A stretch of DNA of 64,000 nt from Macrothele yani (taxonomy: Eukaryota > Arthropoda > Arachnida > Araneae > Macrothelidae), in NCBI GenBank assembly GCA_039090855.1, contig CM077013.1, forward strand, positions 136,049,240-136,113,239, read 5' to 3'. A program made the translations under genes and the position numbers. Positions 1 through 10,803 of this stretch are shown here, piece by piece (position 1 is the stretch's first letter; every line of letters begins with the position of its first letter). The notes beneath the pieces were generated by a model. It searched no databases. It worked only from the letters and a program-made list of their open reading frames with translations, and was not told the DNA's origin.

Positions 1-839
1 GTGTATGAGCGGGTTCATCGTCGGCTAGCACGCATTGTAACAGCGGATAGACGGGCTACAGTGCAGGAAATCCCTTGGCAATTTAACGCTGGTGCACAAA
101 AACGTGTAAGCAGCCACACCATCCAGAACCATCTCCTCGCCATGGGGTACAGAAGCCATCGTCCCACTAAGGTACAGCTGCTGACCACACATCACAGGGT
201 GCAAAGATATTCATAGGCGCGGGAACATCGCCACTGGACCCTAGACATGTGGGAAAATGTTGCTTGTACTGATGAGTCGAGATTCACGTTGGTACATGCA
301 GATGGCAAGATACGAGTACGGCACAAACCACATGAAACGATGGATCCTTTTTGCCAGCAGGGTACTCTTCAAGCTGGTGGGGGTGGCATTCTCGTCTGGG
401 GACTGTTTACCTGGACTGAAATGCGACCCCTGGTACGTGCGTCATCGTCCCTCATAGGTCAACGTTACCGGGATATCCTGGACGACCATTTGCTCCCGTT
501 TGTGCGTCTTCAACATCCCACTGGGCACCTCATCCTGCAACAAGACAATGCAACTCCCGAATTATATCCGAATGATTGGATGAACACTCCACCGATGTGA
601 CCTCGCTTCCTTGGCTAGCTATGTCACCTGACCTCAATCCCATCGAGAACATCTGGGATGCCATCGAGAGAGATGTTCGAGGCTCTGACCTCCCTCCATC
701 AAATATTCGTGAATTGTGGGAGCTTGTTCAGGGGTCGTGGATCCGTATGGCTTCGCAACGTTTCCGGTGTCTTGTCGAGTCCATGCCGAGACGAATCGCC
801 GCCGCCATCAGGGCGAAGGGTGGTGCTACACGTTACTAG
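1..839 (+). pseudogene. Tc1-family transposase remnant (family A)
   Basis: The first 71 codons give the second helix-turn-helix of a Tc1 transposase (RRLARIVTADRRATVQEI and then VSSHTIQNHLLAMGYRSHRP). After a stop the DDE domain continues: CTDESRF with the first catalytic aspartate near 270, GGGILVWG, LQQDNATP with the second near 545, and, after a frame change, [12 protein letters not shown] with the glutamate near 650. The C-terminus ESMPRRIAAAIRAKGGATRY ends at 839. At least one stop and one frameshift break it, so it is dead. Family identity is secure; activity is excluded by the breaks. Confidence 0.85.
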
Positions 840-871
840 ACAGGTATCTCTAATTCAATTGCTCTTGAGTG
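1..871 (+). mobile_element. Tc1-like transposon, family A, copy 1 (left end outside window)
   Basis: The right end matches the right terminal inverted repeat of two complete copies at 29,394-30,609 and 60,227-61,445: TCTAATTCAATTGCTCTT followed by a TA dinucleotide at 872-873. The left end and the DNA-binding N-terminus lie beyond the window. The sequence immediately right of it (TTATGACAACC) resembles the start of a different Tc1, so this copy may have inserted into the terminal repeat of the neighbour; that nesting is inference. Confidence 0.8.
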
Positions 872-1026
872 TATTATGACAACCAGACCATTTTATACGA
901 AGCAGCTATACCACACATGCTGCTGACGCAAGATGGCTTAATCGATATAAAAAGGGAACGTCGTAGGCATACAGACACTGACAAAGTGCACTGGGCTAGA
1001 AATAATTTGTAAAAGACGTGATTTGT

Positions 1027-1980
1027 TGGACTTTTGAACGAGGAATAATCGCGAGTGCTCGAAGCATAGGTGCAAGCATTAGCAAAATGGCTGCGCTTGT
1101 GAAATTTTCAAAGGCATCACTTGTTTAAAGTTTACAGAGAGTTGATCACCAGTCGAAAAATCGGATCTTAGCGAAAGACGTGTGGTCGTCAACGGCTGTT
1201 GGATACTCGAGCTTAGAGCAGAGTAGGCAGATTTGTTCAGTCCAACGAACTGACAACACTTCGTCAGATTGCAAATAGTATGAACCAAGACTAATGGACT
1301 CGCAACGTCACATCGTATGGGATACAGAAGCAGACGGCATGTCGGTAAGTCATTGCTATCTGCAGCGAACAAGAAAAACGCCTTCTGTTAGCTTAGGAAA
1401 GCCAGAATTTGACAGTAAATAATTGGAAAAGGGTAATGTGATCTGATGAATCATGTTTTCAACTACACCATGCAGATAGAAGGGTGAGAATGTGGAGACA
1501 GCAGCATGAAAGCATGAACCCATCTTGCATCGTCACCACTCTTCAAGCTCGAGGAGGCAACGTTATGGTCTGGAGGAGCATGATTTCGTGGGAGTATTTG
1601 AGCAGTTTGATTCGTGTAGAGCAACGTCTGACCTCCCAAAGGTACTTAAATCTCGTTGCAGACCAAGTCCATCCATTTATGTTGTTGGTTTATCCTAATG
1701 GAGATGGATTCTTCCAGCAAGACAATACTCCATGTCATAGTGCTCACACTGTACGCGAATGGTTTGGTTAGCATCACGAACATTTTCCCCTGCTCCATGG
1801 CCTCCTCAATCACCGGATCTCAATCCAATGGAGCATTTGTCCAAAGGGGCATCAGACGCCTGGATCCACTACCATCAAATCTTCGAGAACTGGAGGGTGC
1901 CATTCATTGCATTTTGGTTAATATACCCTAAGGATCTCACCGACGTTTAACTGAGACCATACCAAGACGAATTCAAACAG
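1027..1980 (+). pseudogene. Tc1 transposase remnant (family B)
   Basis: From 1,484 a 95-codon frame reads MRMWRQQHESMNPSC, GGNVMVWRSM and FFQQDNTPCHSAHTVREWFG, covering the middle of a DDE domain with the second aspartate in QQDNTP. A frameshift near 1,760 moves the rest (SPDLNPMEHLSKG, third catalytic residue) to another frame from 1,759 to 1,950. The helix-turn-helix half between about 1,027 and 1,450 is recognisable only in fragments. Several frameshifts and stops make it a pseudogene. Confidence 0.75.
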
Positions 1981-2013
1981 TATTAAGGGCAAAAGATGGC
2001 CAACAACGTACTA

Positions 2014-2495
2014 TGACACTATGACGTAGAAGTCTTGTCTTACTTCTACGTTAATTTAAAACATCAACATACTAAGAAATAGTTCCTAAATGAAAGAAAA
2101 CCTTAACGGCCAGACGAAACATGTAAACAACAGAGGTCACACTTACAGAAAAAGATGCTTTATTCAGGATGTAGCAAACACATCGTAGCATAGCATATTG
2201 CACTAAAAACTCCACACACCACACAACTCTTAACACAACGCTCTTTTCACAACGCTCCTTTCAATAATCAGTTTACAACCCAACGCTCGTCAAGCAACAA
2301 TTTAGTCGTCGCTTTTATCTCTTGTTCTTATCAATATCAGGCATACGTCACGTGCATTCAACCTCAATTGTGTTGACAAACGTATTCGTTTGAGAGAAAA
2401 GATATTATGTTAAGCGTGAAGAATAACAGAATAAAATCAAGATTTACATAGGGAAAGAAACTAAAAAGGAAAGTTAATTCAGAATATACGTCACA
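2014..2495 (-). mobile_element. Solo LTR
   Basis: The segment starts TG and ends CA and is flanked on both sides by GTACTA (2,008-2,013 and 2,496-2,501), the target duplication expected of an LTR retrotransposon. On the minus strand it begins TGTGACGTATATTC and contains AATAAAG, a possible polyadenylation signal, near its other end. It sits inside the family B Tc1, whose right terminal repeat resumes at about 2,502. No second LTR or internal coding region is present, so recombination between LTRs has probably removed the rest. A related sequence lies at about 41,303-41,956. Confidence 0.75.
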
Positions 2496-2626
2496 GTACT
2501 AATCAGGTGGTCGTAATGATTTGGCCACTCATTGTATGTGTTTACTCTGTGAATGACATTGGAACGGGTGCGCCCTGAACTGGCCTATACATATATATAT
2601 AGATTCCCATCTGAGTGTGACAAGTA

Positions 2627-3567
2627 CAGGGTCAGTCAAAAGCCGCAGGGAACTCTTGTATTTCAGAAACGGGAGGGAAAATGAAATATCTGAATACACA
2701 GCAAAGAATTGATAAGGGGGCCTATCTTTTAAGTTACTTCCGGAACGTGGCCGCCATCTTGAAATCCGCCATATTGGATCAAGGTCAAAGTTTTCAAATG
2801 GTAAGACGTTCATATTGCATATCAAATAAGACCAGAATTTTCTCCGAAATTGATTGCCATTATCAGATTTGACATATGTCTTCACAAGTTATCAACATAG
2901 AACGTTGAAATAAACATTGCGGGTTGTTGCAGGTAAACTGAAGACGGCATTGACGAAAGAGGAGAGGATTGAGGGGATCTTAATGTCTGGGGAACGCAGC
3001 TGCCGTTTCATAGCCGCAGACTTCAACAACCAACACCCAGAAAGACCACAAATTCCACACAGACTTGTTGCATACCTGATACCCAAATTCCGAGAAACTG
3101 AGACAGTGGGATGACAAGCCACGTAGCAGTCGGCTGAAAACTGCTACCACCGAGGAAACCTCGACAATGGTATTGGCATCCTTTGCAAAGAGTCCAGAAC
3201 GTAGTACAAGGCGTCTCGCAGAAGAATTTTATATCAGCCAGTCATAACGACTGGATCGAACGCCTTTAGCTCTGTGTTCAGCAACAGGCACAACACACTG
3301 AGCATCATAGGGTACTTGAGAGGTTGTTACTTCAACTTTCTGTGTTGATAACTTGTAAATCAAAACACATACGTCAAATGTGATTACGCCATTCTATTTC
3401 TACGAAAATTCTGTTCTTGTCTGATATGAAGCATGGCCCCTTACCATTTGAAAAATTTGACTTTGATCCAATATGGCGGATTTCAAGATGGCGGCCATGT
3501 TCCGGAAATAGCATAGAAGGTAGGCTTCCTCACCGTTTCTTTGCTGGGGTGTTCAGATGTTTCAGAT
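2627..3567 (+). mobile_element. Transposon with long terminal inverted repeats, internally deleted
   Basis: The left arm (about 2,670-2,880) and right arm (about 3,340-3,560) are imperfect reverse complements. Both contain the stretch around CCGCCATATTGGATCAAGG / CCAATATGGCGGATTTCAAG. The left end starts CAGGGTCAGTC near 2,627. The right end is cut at 3,567 by a SINE fragment. Only the helix-turn-helix part of a transposase lies between the arms, so this copy is non-autonomous. A fragment of the same right arm recurs at about 6,243-6,350. Confidence 0.7.
2917..3300 (+). pseudogene. N-terminal helix-turn-helix fragment of a mariner-like (DUF4817-type) transposase
   Basis: The 65-codon frame includes TKEERIEGILMSGERSCR, FNNQHPERPQIPHRLVAYL and PKFRETETV, typical of the N-terminal helix-turn-helix found in arthropod transposases annotated as DUF4817. 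A stop ends the frame at 3,114; the following 180 bases still show a decayed second helix-turn-helix (around LASFAKSPERSTRRLAEEF, in a shifted frame). No DDE domain follows, so the catalytic half was deleted. Confidence 0.7.
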
Positions 3568-3713
3568 AGGCATGGATGTCGTGTTTGTCTTACAGCGCTG
3601 GCTCTCTTCCTTCCCTGGGACAAGTGGCCCTAAATTAGGGATGGAGAGACTGCTTATAGCCCAGTGAGTTGCTCACAGTGGTCGTTAAACCTCTAATCAA
3701 AAAGAAAAAAAAA
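3568..3713 (+). mobile_element. 5'-truncated SINE, family S1
   Basis: Matches the body and tail of the complete copies at 7,748-7,977 and 20,805-21,030 (GCATGGATGT, CCCTAAATTAGGGATGG, GGTCGTTAAACCTC), but lacks the tRNA-like head. It ends in an A-rich tail at 3,713. It interrupts the right arm of the preceding element. Confidence 0.8.
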
Positions 3714-4816
3714 GCGAATATTGCAGCTGCCTTAACATTTTCTTTTTTGTAAATAATATGAATGTAAATATTAATGATGGCTTTAGCAGGTATGTTACTG
3801 AGTATGAAGTAGCAATTAACAACGCTTTGCATGTGGTCAAACTTAGATTTGCTATTATTTCCTTCACCGGTAAGTGTTCCACTTTTCCCAGGATAATTTC
3901 CTTGACTTTCCTGTTTCCAAAGCTTTTAATTTTTTTAAATAAGAAGTGGCATATCCAAGGGAAAGAAATTCTACTAATTCCGAAGGAAAGGACCTTGAGC
4001 TGATGGCGTGACAATAATTGTTTCTTTAAGTACGAAGCGCATCACCCAGAACAATTTCGGTCAATTATTCTATTGCCAAGGAAGTTTGTTTGTCATTGGT
4101 GTCAACTTGTTTGCACGTAAAAGCATTTCTTCGCAGTTTCGAAACTTTTAAGTAATTTTCAATCCAATGACTGCAACTACACAGTAAGCATTTATTTTTG
4201 ACTTTCAACCAAATTCATTTTGTTTTCCTTAAAGAAAAGCTAGAAAAGTCACCTACGCACACAAAAAATAAAAAATAAGAAAAAGAGAATGACAAATAAC
4301 CGCCACGGTTAAGGTTCAATTATTTTGTAGTAGTAAATTTAGAAAATTTTATTTGGATCGTCCAAAGGTGAATTTAAAGCAAATTTAAAAACCCAAAATC
4401 AAAAAATGTAATCAAATACATACGGGTAAGGTGCAGCATCGCTTTTTGACCCGGGAAAGCGGGGCGGCCCCTCGTCTAAGGGGACCCGCGCTTTCACAAA
4501 TCTTGATCATCACAGGCGCAAAAATTAAGATTCGTCGCATCGTAAAAATGAGAACGTGTGCAAATACACCTAAATGAAGTCAGCCAATTTTCCTGGATGA
4601 GGCGGGATATTTCCGGATTCCGATAACTACAGATCCTCGTATATATTTTTTGTACTGATTCATTTCCAAAATTCACCGTTGCTTTAAGAATTTTATTGAC
4701 AATACCAGATACTGCAGCCTCAGCAGAGCGAAGTTTCTCTTCATTGAAATTAGAAAAAAATCTATCTCAGAGCTACTCTTACCGTAGAAGCATTGTCCAC
4801 GAAAGAAAAATGGATC
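3714..4816. other. AT-rich sequence without recognised gene
   Basis: I see only short chance frames with no recognisable motif and no clear repeat ends. A GC-rich patch near 4,450-4,495 is unexplained. Confidence 0.5.
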
Positions 4817-4824
4817 ATTCTATC

Positions 4825-6122
4825 TAGAGATGAGTACGGGCTCAATTTTAGGAGCCCGTTCACGGCTTGGCCCGCTTTCTTTGATTACATGTGTTCGCTG
4901 AGACCCGGCGTGCCCGGGCCCGGATTCTTGAAAACGTTTGCTTATCAAGGCTTGCATTTATGCATTATACAATGGCCAAAGTTATGGCCCAAGCAAGGAT
5001 TAGTTTAAAAATCATTAGTTTAAAAAGTTTAGTTCAGTTAATCCACTTCACAATATTCCTATGTTTTTAGAAATACTACGCATAAAGCCAAATGTTCTAA
5101 AACGTGGATTTGAAAATAAATAAATAATTAACGTGCCCTTTCACCGTAACAGGGAAATCAGTGATTTTGGTGAAAGCTGAAGAAAAAGAAAATCGTTTAG
5201 AAACAAAACATTCCATTCGTAATTTTTTTTTTGATTTCTAAAATCACTTTTATTTTGATAAATTGTATTATAAAACGTACAATGTCGTACAGACAGTTGC
5301 AAGTGTTTGAAATTTTGACTCTAGAAAACTAATCTTTGCAATATAATTTACATATATGGGGTAAAGTTAGTTTCGAGGGATGTAGTCGAATAGAAAAAAA
5401 AAGCATGTAGGGAAATTTCCAAAACTACAAAAAAAAAAAAAAAAAAAGAACGTAAAAGCATTCCACACCAGATTTTGTAACACTAACAAAGCTTTGTGCT
5501 TAATAGTATAATAATCACAATATTATTATATGTGTGTGCAGTTTCCAGATCAAGTTCATCATGAAAAAAGAGAGAGAGAGAGAGAATTGCATATAATGCC
5601 TCAGCGCTTCAACTTGATTTTCTTTTCTCTAAACCTCTACCTCCTGCACTAAAAACCAACGTCACACCAAAAATCGTGGGACTGAGGAAATTAAGAAAAA
5701 ATAAATAACAATACTTCTAACTGCACAATTTTGGAAATTAATACATCATTTTAAAGATAAGATTCTTGATTTTTAATAAAATACAAAAAATGGGAATGTG
5801 ATTTTTTCCCAGTTTTTCGATACCAGACCTCCTTAAACTAATCCTTGCTTGGGCCATAGCTTTGAACAATGCATAATGCAAGTCTTGCTAAACAAAATGT
5901 GTCTTACAATGGCAGCTAGCTTAGGAAATTGAAAATCCTTCCACCATGGTAACAAATCCACAATGAAAGTCAACACGTGTAATTCAACCGGGCTCGGAAT
6001 TACACGTGTTGAATTAATTACAGTAATGAAATTCAAAATGTGCAATTCCGAGCCCGGGCACGGGTTTTTCGGTAGTTAATGATTTCTCAGCCCGTCCGAA
6101 CCCGGGCTCGAGCTCATCTCTA
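4825..6122. mobile_element. Non-autonomous hAT-like element with 8-bp target duplication
   Basis: The ends are inverted repeats: TAGAGATGAG at the left (4,825) and its reverse complement CTCATCTCTA at the right (6,113-6,122). The outer 190 to 290 bases continue as an imperfect inverted repeat, for example ATTATACAATGGCCAAAG near 4,965-4,982 against the 5,850-5,880 region. ATTCTATC flanks both sides exactly (4,817-4,824 and 6,123-6,130). An 8-bp duplication is the signature of hAT insertion. The 1.3-kb interior is AT-rich and has no transposase. Confidence 0.85.
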
Positions 6123-6242
6123 ATTCTATCGAACAAGTAGTAAAAACCCTAAGATTTCCGAGGGTACCGTATCAAGGGTGCACCGCGAGCATACCGTCGA
6201 CGGAGTACCAGCGCCCAGATAGCAAGCCGTGGTCAACCACAC

Positions 6243-6350
6243 GCCATTGACAGATTTGATTTTGATCCAATATGGCGGATTTCAAGATGTCGGCCATGTT
6301 CTGGAAATAGCCTAGAAGATAGGCTTTCTCACCGATTCTTTGCTGGGGTC
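6243..6350 (+). repeat. Fragment of long inverted-repeat element arm
   Basis: Closely matches the right arm at about 3,455-3,545, including CCAATATGGCGGATTTCAAG and TTCTTTGCTGGGG. No partner arm is seen nearby. Confidence 0.75.
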
Positions 6351-6539
6351 GACGTAGACTATCCAGAATCGTACAGACCGACCATCTGGCAACGGTGGCA
6401 CAATTCTCATCCGGGTTAAATATCGGAGGCCTAAGCAGCATCAGGGAGTGAACGATACGGCCACGCTGCGTACCCTGGACTAAGCAGCGTGGCCAAGCCG
6501 ACGCCCTACTCGTGTGCCACTCTTCACTGCGCATCATCC

Positions 6540-7172
6540 GACATTAAGCCTCGCCTGGTGACAGGAACTTCAAGATTGGACCTCTGTGGAGTGGCGCCTC
6601 GTCGTGTGGTCAGATGAATCCTGTTTTCAGCTGTACCGAGCTAAAGAAAGGGTGCGGGTGTGGCGTAGACAGCACGACGCCATGTTTCCGTCGTGCCAGG
6701 CAAGCTCTCTTTAAGGCGGTGGTGGCCCTGTGACAGTTTAGGGAGCCTTCTAATGATACGTATTACGTCCCTTAGTGTGTCTGGAGAGGCCCGTAACCGC
6801 TGCGCTCTAACAGCATGCGCTGGCTGATCTCACACACGCTTTCGTTGCCTCCGCGCATACGATGGTCTATTCCATCAGGACAATGCGCCGCCCGAATAGG
6901 GACTCAACCACTCAGTCATGACTCGAGCAACACTCATTTGAGCTTGGAACCATCCAGTGGCCCCCAAAGTCCCCGGATTTAAACCCTGTCGAACCTCTCT
7001 GGTATGTCGTCGAGCGAAACATTGGATTCATGGATCCTGGACTGACGTCTCGGGCGGAGTCATGGACAATGCAGTAACTGGAATAACTGGCATTACCTCC
7101 GGAAAACCTCCAGCATTTGGTGGGGTAGATGCCTCTGTGTGTACAGGCTGTTATTCGCGTTAGAGGAGGACC
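6540..7172 (+). pseudogene. Tc1 transposase DDE-domain remnant
   Basis: Across shifting frames I read the first catalytic motif near 6,610 (SDESCFQLYRA), the second near 6,875 (FHQDNAPPE) and the third in the region that reads PKSPDLNPVEPLW around 6,965-7,000. The C-terminal segment ends in RGGPTRY-like sequence near 7,165. Multiple stops and frameshifts make it inactive. Confidence 0.7.
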
Positions 7173-7185
7173 AACACGCTATTAG

Positions 7186-7508
7186 AGATCAGATCAGATC
7201 AGATCATATGAAGAGGATTGTGGGAAGGGTGTATCTGACCCCAGGTCTTAAATAACCATTAGAAATAGGAAGCTAGGAGATTCGGGCTAGAGTGTCCGAT
7301 AGAAAAGTGACACGGAAGCGAGGTAGAAAGGGGAGGAAGACGCCCTTATTTATTACCGGCAGGCTAGTACTCAAGGTCCGACTGCTTAACGTGCCCATCC
7401 AAAGCACGGCGGATATTTAGTGGTTCGAGCGTTCGTACGTGTCTGGGATCGAACCTGTGGTTTCTCCGTGGCAGTCACGAACGCTGACCACAGGGCAATC
7501 CATGGACA
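7186..7508 (-). mobile_element. SINE with (GATCT)n tail, family S2
   Basis: An exact 13-bp target duplication AACACGCTATTAG flanks it (7,173-7,185 and 7,509-7,521). On the minus strand it starts with a tRNA-like head: box A-like CCCTGTGGTCAGCGTTCG, then box B GGTTCGATCCC near 7,446-7,456. The opposite end is a short run of the pentamer ATCAG. Pentamer tails occur in some tRNA-derived SINEs mobilised by LINEs that recognise short tandem repeats. No coding capacity. Confidence 0.8.
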
Positions 7509-7747
7509 AACACGCTATTAGGTGGGTATCTTTAATATTTTGTTCATTGAGAGTATTATGTGAAAATTGGGGCTTCAACTACTTGATTAAATATTCTACT
7601 GAAACGAAGAAAAGAAAAATTAATTTTCGAGAATATTGTCATGTTTTTGAATTTTGTAGGCACATTTATATCTTACTTTTTCTTTAATGTCTATGAAAAG
7701 AGCATACATGGATATGCAATCTTGTGTATAAAGAAAAGGCTCTATTG

Positions 7748-7977
7748 CCGCCCCGGTGGCGCAGTGGTCTAAGGCGTTGGCCTCTGATCATTTGTCCGAA
7801 GGGGTCCGGGTTCGAATCCCGGTGAGGCATGGATGTTGTGTTTGTCTTACGGCACTGGCTCTCTCCCTTTCCTGGAACCAGTGACCCTAAATTAGGGACG
7901 GGCGACTGCTTATAGCCCATTGAGTTGCTCACGGTGGTCGTTAAACCTCCAATTAAAAAAAAAAAAAAAAAAAAAAA
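7748..7977 (+). mobile_element. SINE, family S1, full length
   Basis: tRNA-derived head with box A-like GTGGCGCAGTGGTCTAAGG and box B GGTTCGAATCC, a conserved body (CCCTAAATTAGGGACGGGCG, GAGTTGCTCACGGTGG) and a poly-A tail. GGCTCTATTG is duplicated at both ends (7,738-7,747 and 7,978-7,987), showing target-primed insertion. This is one of the best preserved copies in the window. Confidence 0.9.
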
Positions 7978-7987
7978 GGCTCTATTG

Positions 7988-8377
7988 TGTAATCCGGGTA
8001 TAAAATTTATTTCGTATCATTACCATCATCTCAATGTGTTATGTAGCAATAAGGCTTGCTGCCGATAAAACCGACTTTTCCTTTGGAATTCCAAAAGCAA
8101 GAGCCCTCATTTTGGACTTTTATTTCATTGCCAAGCTCTATGAAAGATGTCCATGGTCGTGGCTGTTTTATAAGTCCTTAGAGAAAATACCATGATTAAC
8201 GGTGAAAGAAAATGCAGTGATTATGGCCTAAAGAATTCAAGAGAGCACTGATTGGACAATTAACAAATACGTAATTATATCTTCTCTACTAGAACATTAT
8301 TCTAAGTCTTCATCGATAGATAAGTGTACCTCAAACAAGCCCATAAATTTTGTAATACATTTTTAATTAAACTGTTT
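7988..8377. other. No gene seen
   Basis: AT-rich sequence with no recognisable coding motif or repeat ends. Confidence 0.5.
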
Positions 8378-8614
8378 ATATACACTGATGTCCATAAATT
8401 AAGAGGAAGAGGCAATATGCAAATTTGCGAACGTTGAAGTAGGTCTTTATTGGCAGAAAATCGCTGACGGTAGCAACCGACGTAAGAGGCAGATACGACC
8501 GACTGGCTGCCCACAATTTATATATGTGGAAACGCGTGAGGGCACAAGATTGCTGAAGAGTAATAAAAACTGAAGAGATAGAGTTATCTTTACGTGTGCT
8601 AAAATGTTGGTTAT

Positions 8615-9184
8615 TTGTTGTTATGGCACGTGGCACACGATTACGAAGAACACATCTCGATGATTTTACCCCTTGGAAGAATTGTGGGAAAATTGGAAGC
8701 AGGACGTTCAACGCGAGATGTAGCCAATGAGTTCAAAGCTGACGAAAGCATAGTCGCATGGATGTGGAAACAATTTACCGAAAGTGGAACAGCTACCAGA
8801 CGGTACAGCAGTGGTTAACCAAGCAAAACAACCACTAATGATGATCTTTATATGATTGTAAGGGCGAAAAGATGTCGCCGCATAACAGCTGGCAGAGTAG
8901 CACGAGAGCTTCAGGCAAGAACGAAGGGACCACAATATCGCGCACGACTGTGTCAAGGCGATTGAATAATGTAAGTTTGTATACCCGGAAACAGGTACGA
9001 CGTGTATCTTTGACTATATCACACAAAGCACAGAGGTATCGATGGTGTCGTGAACACGACAACTGGACTAATGAGCAATGCGCCAATATCCAGTTCTCGG
9101 AAGGAAGTAGATTTCGTTTGTCGTTCGATTCGAGGCGCCAATACATCTGGCGTGAACCACGCACTACCTGTTCTTCCACCAACA
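8615..9184 (+). pseudogene. Tc1 transposase, N-terminal half (interrupted)
   Basis: Helix-turn-helix: GRIVGKLEAGRSTRDVANEF and WKQFTESGTATRRYSSG, then a stop, then TISRTTVSRRLNN, HKAQRYRWCREHDNW and EGSRFRLSFDSRRQYIW, where the expected first catalytic aspartate of DESRF is changed (EGSRF). The frame ends at the insertion site. Its continuation is at 10,967. Stops, the altered catalytic motif and the insertion all inactivate it. Confidence 0.75.
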
Positions 9185-9292
9185 CAGTGACGCCCATATG
9201 AGTACTTTTATAGGGGGGGGAGGGGCTAAGGAAAATCGTTACCTCCTTCAAGGCTGTCAAACCTTTTAGTAAATGTACAAGATACTAAAATA

Positions 9293-10803
9293 CACTGGCG
9301 TGCAAAAATTAATTAAGGACGAGACGGTTTTTCGAATGTTACGTCGTGCAGAAGAGCGCTGCATCGACTCAAATCATACCATAAGATCCTCAAGATGTAC
9401 GAATATGGGACAAGTGGGCAAAACCGTCCAAACAAGGAATCCAAAGGATACAAAGGCACTTTATTGAAAAAGGTAGCTTCGAGCACAACTGGACAGAAGA
9501 CAGAAACGTACATGTGACAGGCGACTGGCAAGAAAAATCCAGTCGTTAGTAGAGGTTATGATCACCCCTGACTGCGTTGCAGGATTTACAACGTCTGTCC
9601 ATGCTGAAGATGAGGTTGTCAAGGAGCTGTTGAAACATCACGGCCCATTCCTCTTGTAGCGCCAATCACAGCTGCGGAATTCTTGCTGGCGGCTGGTGAC
9701 GTGCTGCCAAGCGTCTCCCGAGAAGATCCCTCGCGTATTCGATTAGATTTAGGTCCGGGGACCTTGCGGGTCAATCCATGCGCTGAATATCTCCACTCTC
9801 CAACAGCTCTGCGACAGCCACTGTACGATGAGGTGTAGCGTTGTCGTCCATGAAGAAGTACTCAGGACCCACAGCACCGCTAAACAGACGCACGTGAGGC
9901 AGGAGAACCTCGGTACAATAGCAGACACCAGTGACTGAACCTCCTTGGGAGATGTGGAAGTTAGTACGGCTACCGAGCATGATACCGCCCCAAACGAGAA
10001 CTCCGCCACCTCCAAACCGGTCCCTTTTGATGAAGTTGGAGGTGTGATTGCGTGTTCCCCGCTCTCTCCAGATATGTATACGTCCAGAATCGCTCGTCAG
10101 ACTAAATCGACTCTCATCCGTAAAGAGAACTCGACCCCATTGCTGATGTGTCCAGTTTTTGTGTTATTGGCACCACAGAAACCGCCGTCTCCGATGAGCA
10201 GGCGTTAACGGCACACGCCGTACTGGTCGCCGTGCAAATAGACCACCTTCATGCAGCCTCCTGGCCACGGTAAAACGCTATAACGGACGTCCAGTTGTCT
10301 GTTTCATATGCCTTGCGATTTCTCCCGCTGTCTGCCGTCTGTCTCTTCTCGCCTGTAGGACAATATACCGGACGTCCGCCGCCATGGTTGCTCGTGAACG
10401 ACCACTGCTAAACTCTCGGACAGCTGTTCCTGTCGTTTGAAATGCTCTCCGAGCTCGTAAAACGATGCTGTGAGCGATCCCGAACTCCTCGGCCACACTA
10501 GTCACACTTCGACCTTCTTCCAACTTCCCAATGACGCGACTTCGGGTAAAGTCATCCAGATGATGTCTACTGGATTGCATGTTGGCCATATCACACGGTA
10601 GCAGCAACTCGACGTCGTTCAAACCGATGTACACCATGCAATAGTTTTCAGTGAATTGCTGAGACCCCCCCCTACGTCATGCCGCATGGCCTACCGTACC
10701 GGACCCTAGTCTATCTCCTGAGTGGTCTTTTGGTCCGTTCTGCCTGCTCGTTTCGCTGTTATGCTAATTTCTCCTTTTCGTCCTTAATTTTTACACAACA
10801 GTG
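9293..10803 (-). mobile_element. Tc1-like transposon, innermost of the nest
   Basis: Ends are inverted repeats (CACTGGCGTGCAAAAATTAA at the left; right end reads inward as CACTGTTGTGTAAAAATTAA), each flanked by TA. The transposase lies on the minus strand. It is inserted in a hAT-like MITE, so it is the youngest of the three layers here. Confidence 0.85.
9546..10589 (-). pseudogene. Tc1 transposase (decayed)
   Basis: N-terminal helix-turn-helix from the likely start at 10,589: HHLDDFTRSRVIGKLEEGRS, VTSVAEEFGIAHSIVLRA, then QARRDRRQTAGEIARHM. The DDE domain reads LFTDESRFSLTSDSG (about 10,085-10,135), GGGGVLVWGGIMLGSRT, FFMDDNATPHRTVAVAELLE (about 9,800-9,860) and SPDLNLIEYARDLLG (about 9,710-9,750). 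The C-terminus ends in DRRCKSCNAVRGDHNLY at 9,549. A tryptophan-to-stop change before ARSPDLN and frameshifts between the domains break it. All three catalytic residues can still be seen. Confidence 0.8.

Larger units (their letters stand above)
872..2530 (+). mobile_element. Degenerate Tc1-like transposon, family B, split by a solo LTR
   Basis: A decayed transposase at about 1,020-1,980 is followed, beyond an inserted LTR (2,014-2,495), by ATGATTTGGCCACTC near 2,516-2,530, which looks like the right terminal repeat of a Tc1 element. Left terminus is not visible and may have been interrupted by the family A copy. The element is inactive. Confidence 0.6.
6374..7560 (+). mobile_element. Degenerate Tc1-like transposon split by a SINE
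   Basis: A decayed DDE transposase runs to about 7,172, is interrupted by a SINE (7,186-7,508), and its right end resumes at 7,522 (GTGGGTATCTTTAATATT up to a GAGAGTA near 7,555). Left terminus not identified. Confidence 0.6.

Noticed and set aside
7748..7830. tRNA-Leu-like gene at the S1 SINE head
   Set aside because: It is the head of a dispersed repeat with a conserved body, poly-A tail and target duplication; the acceptor stem is poor.
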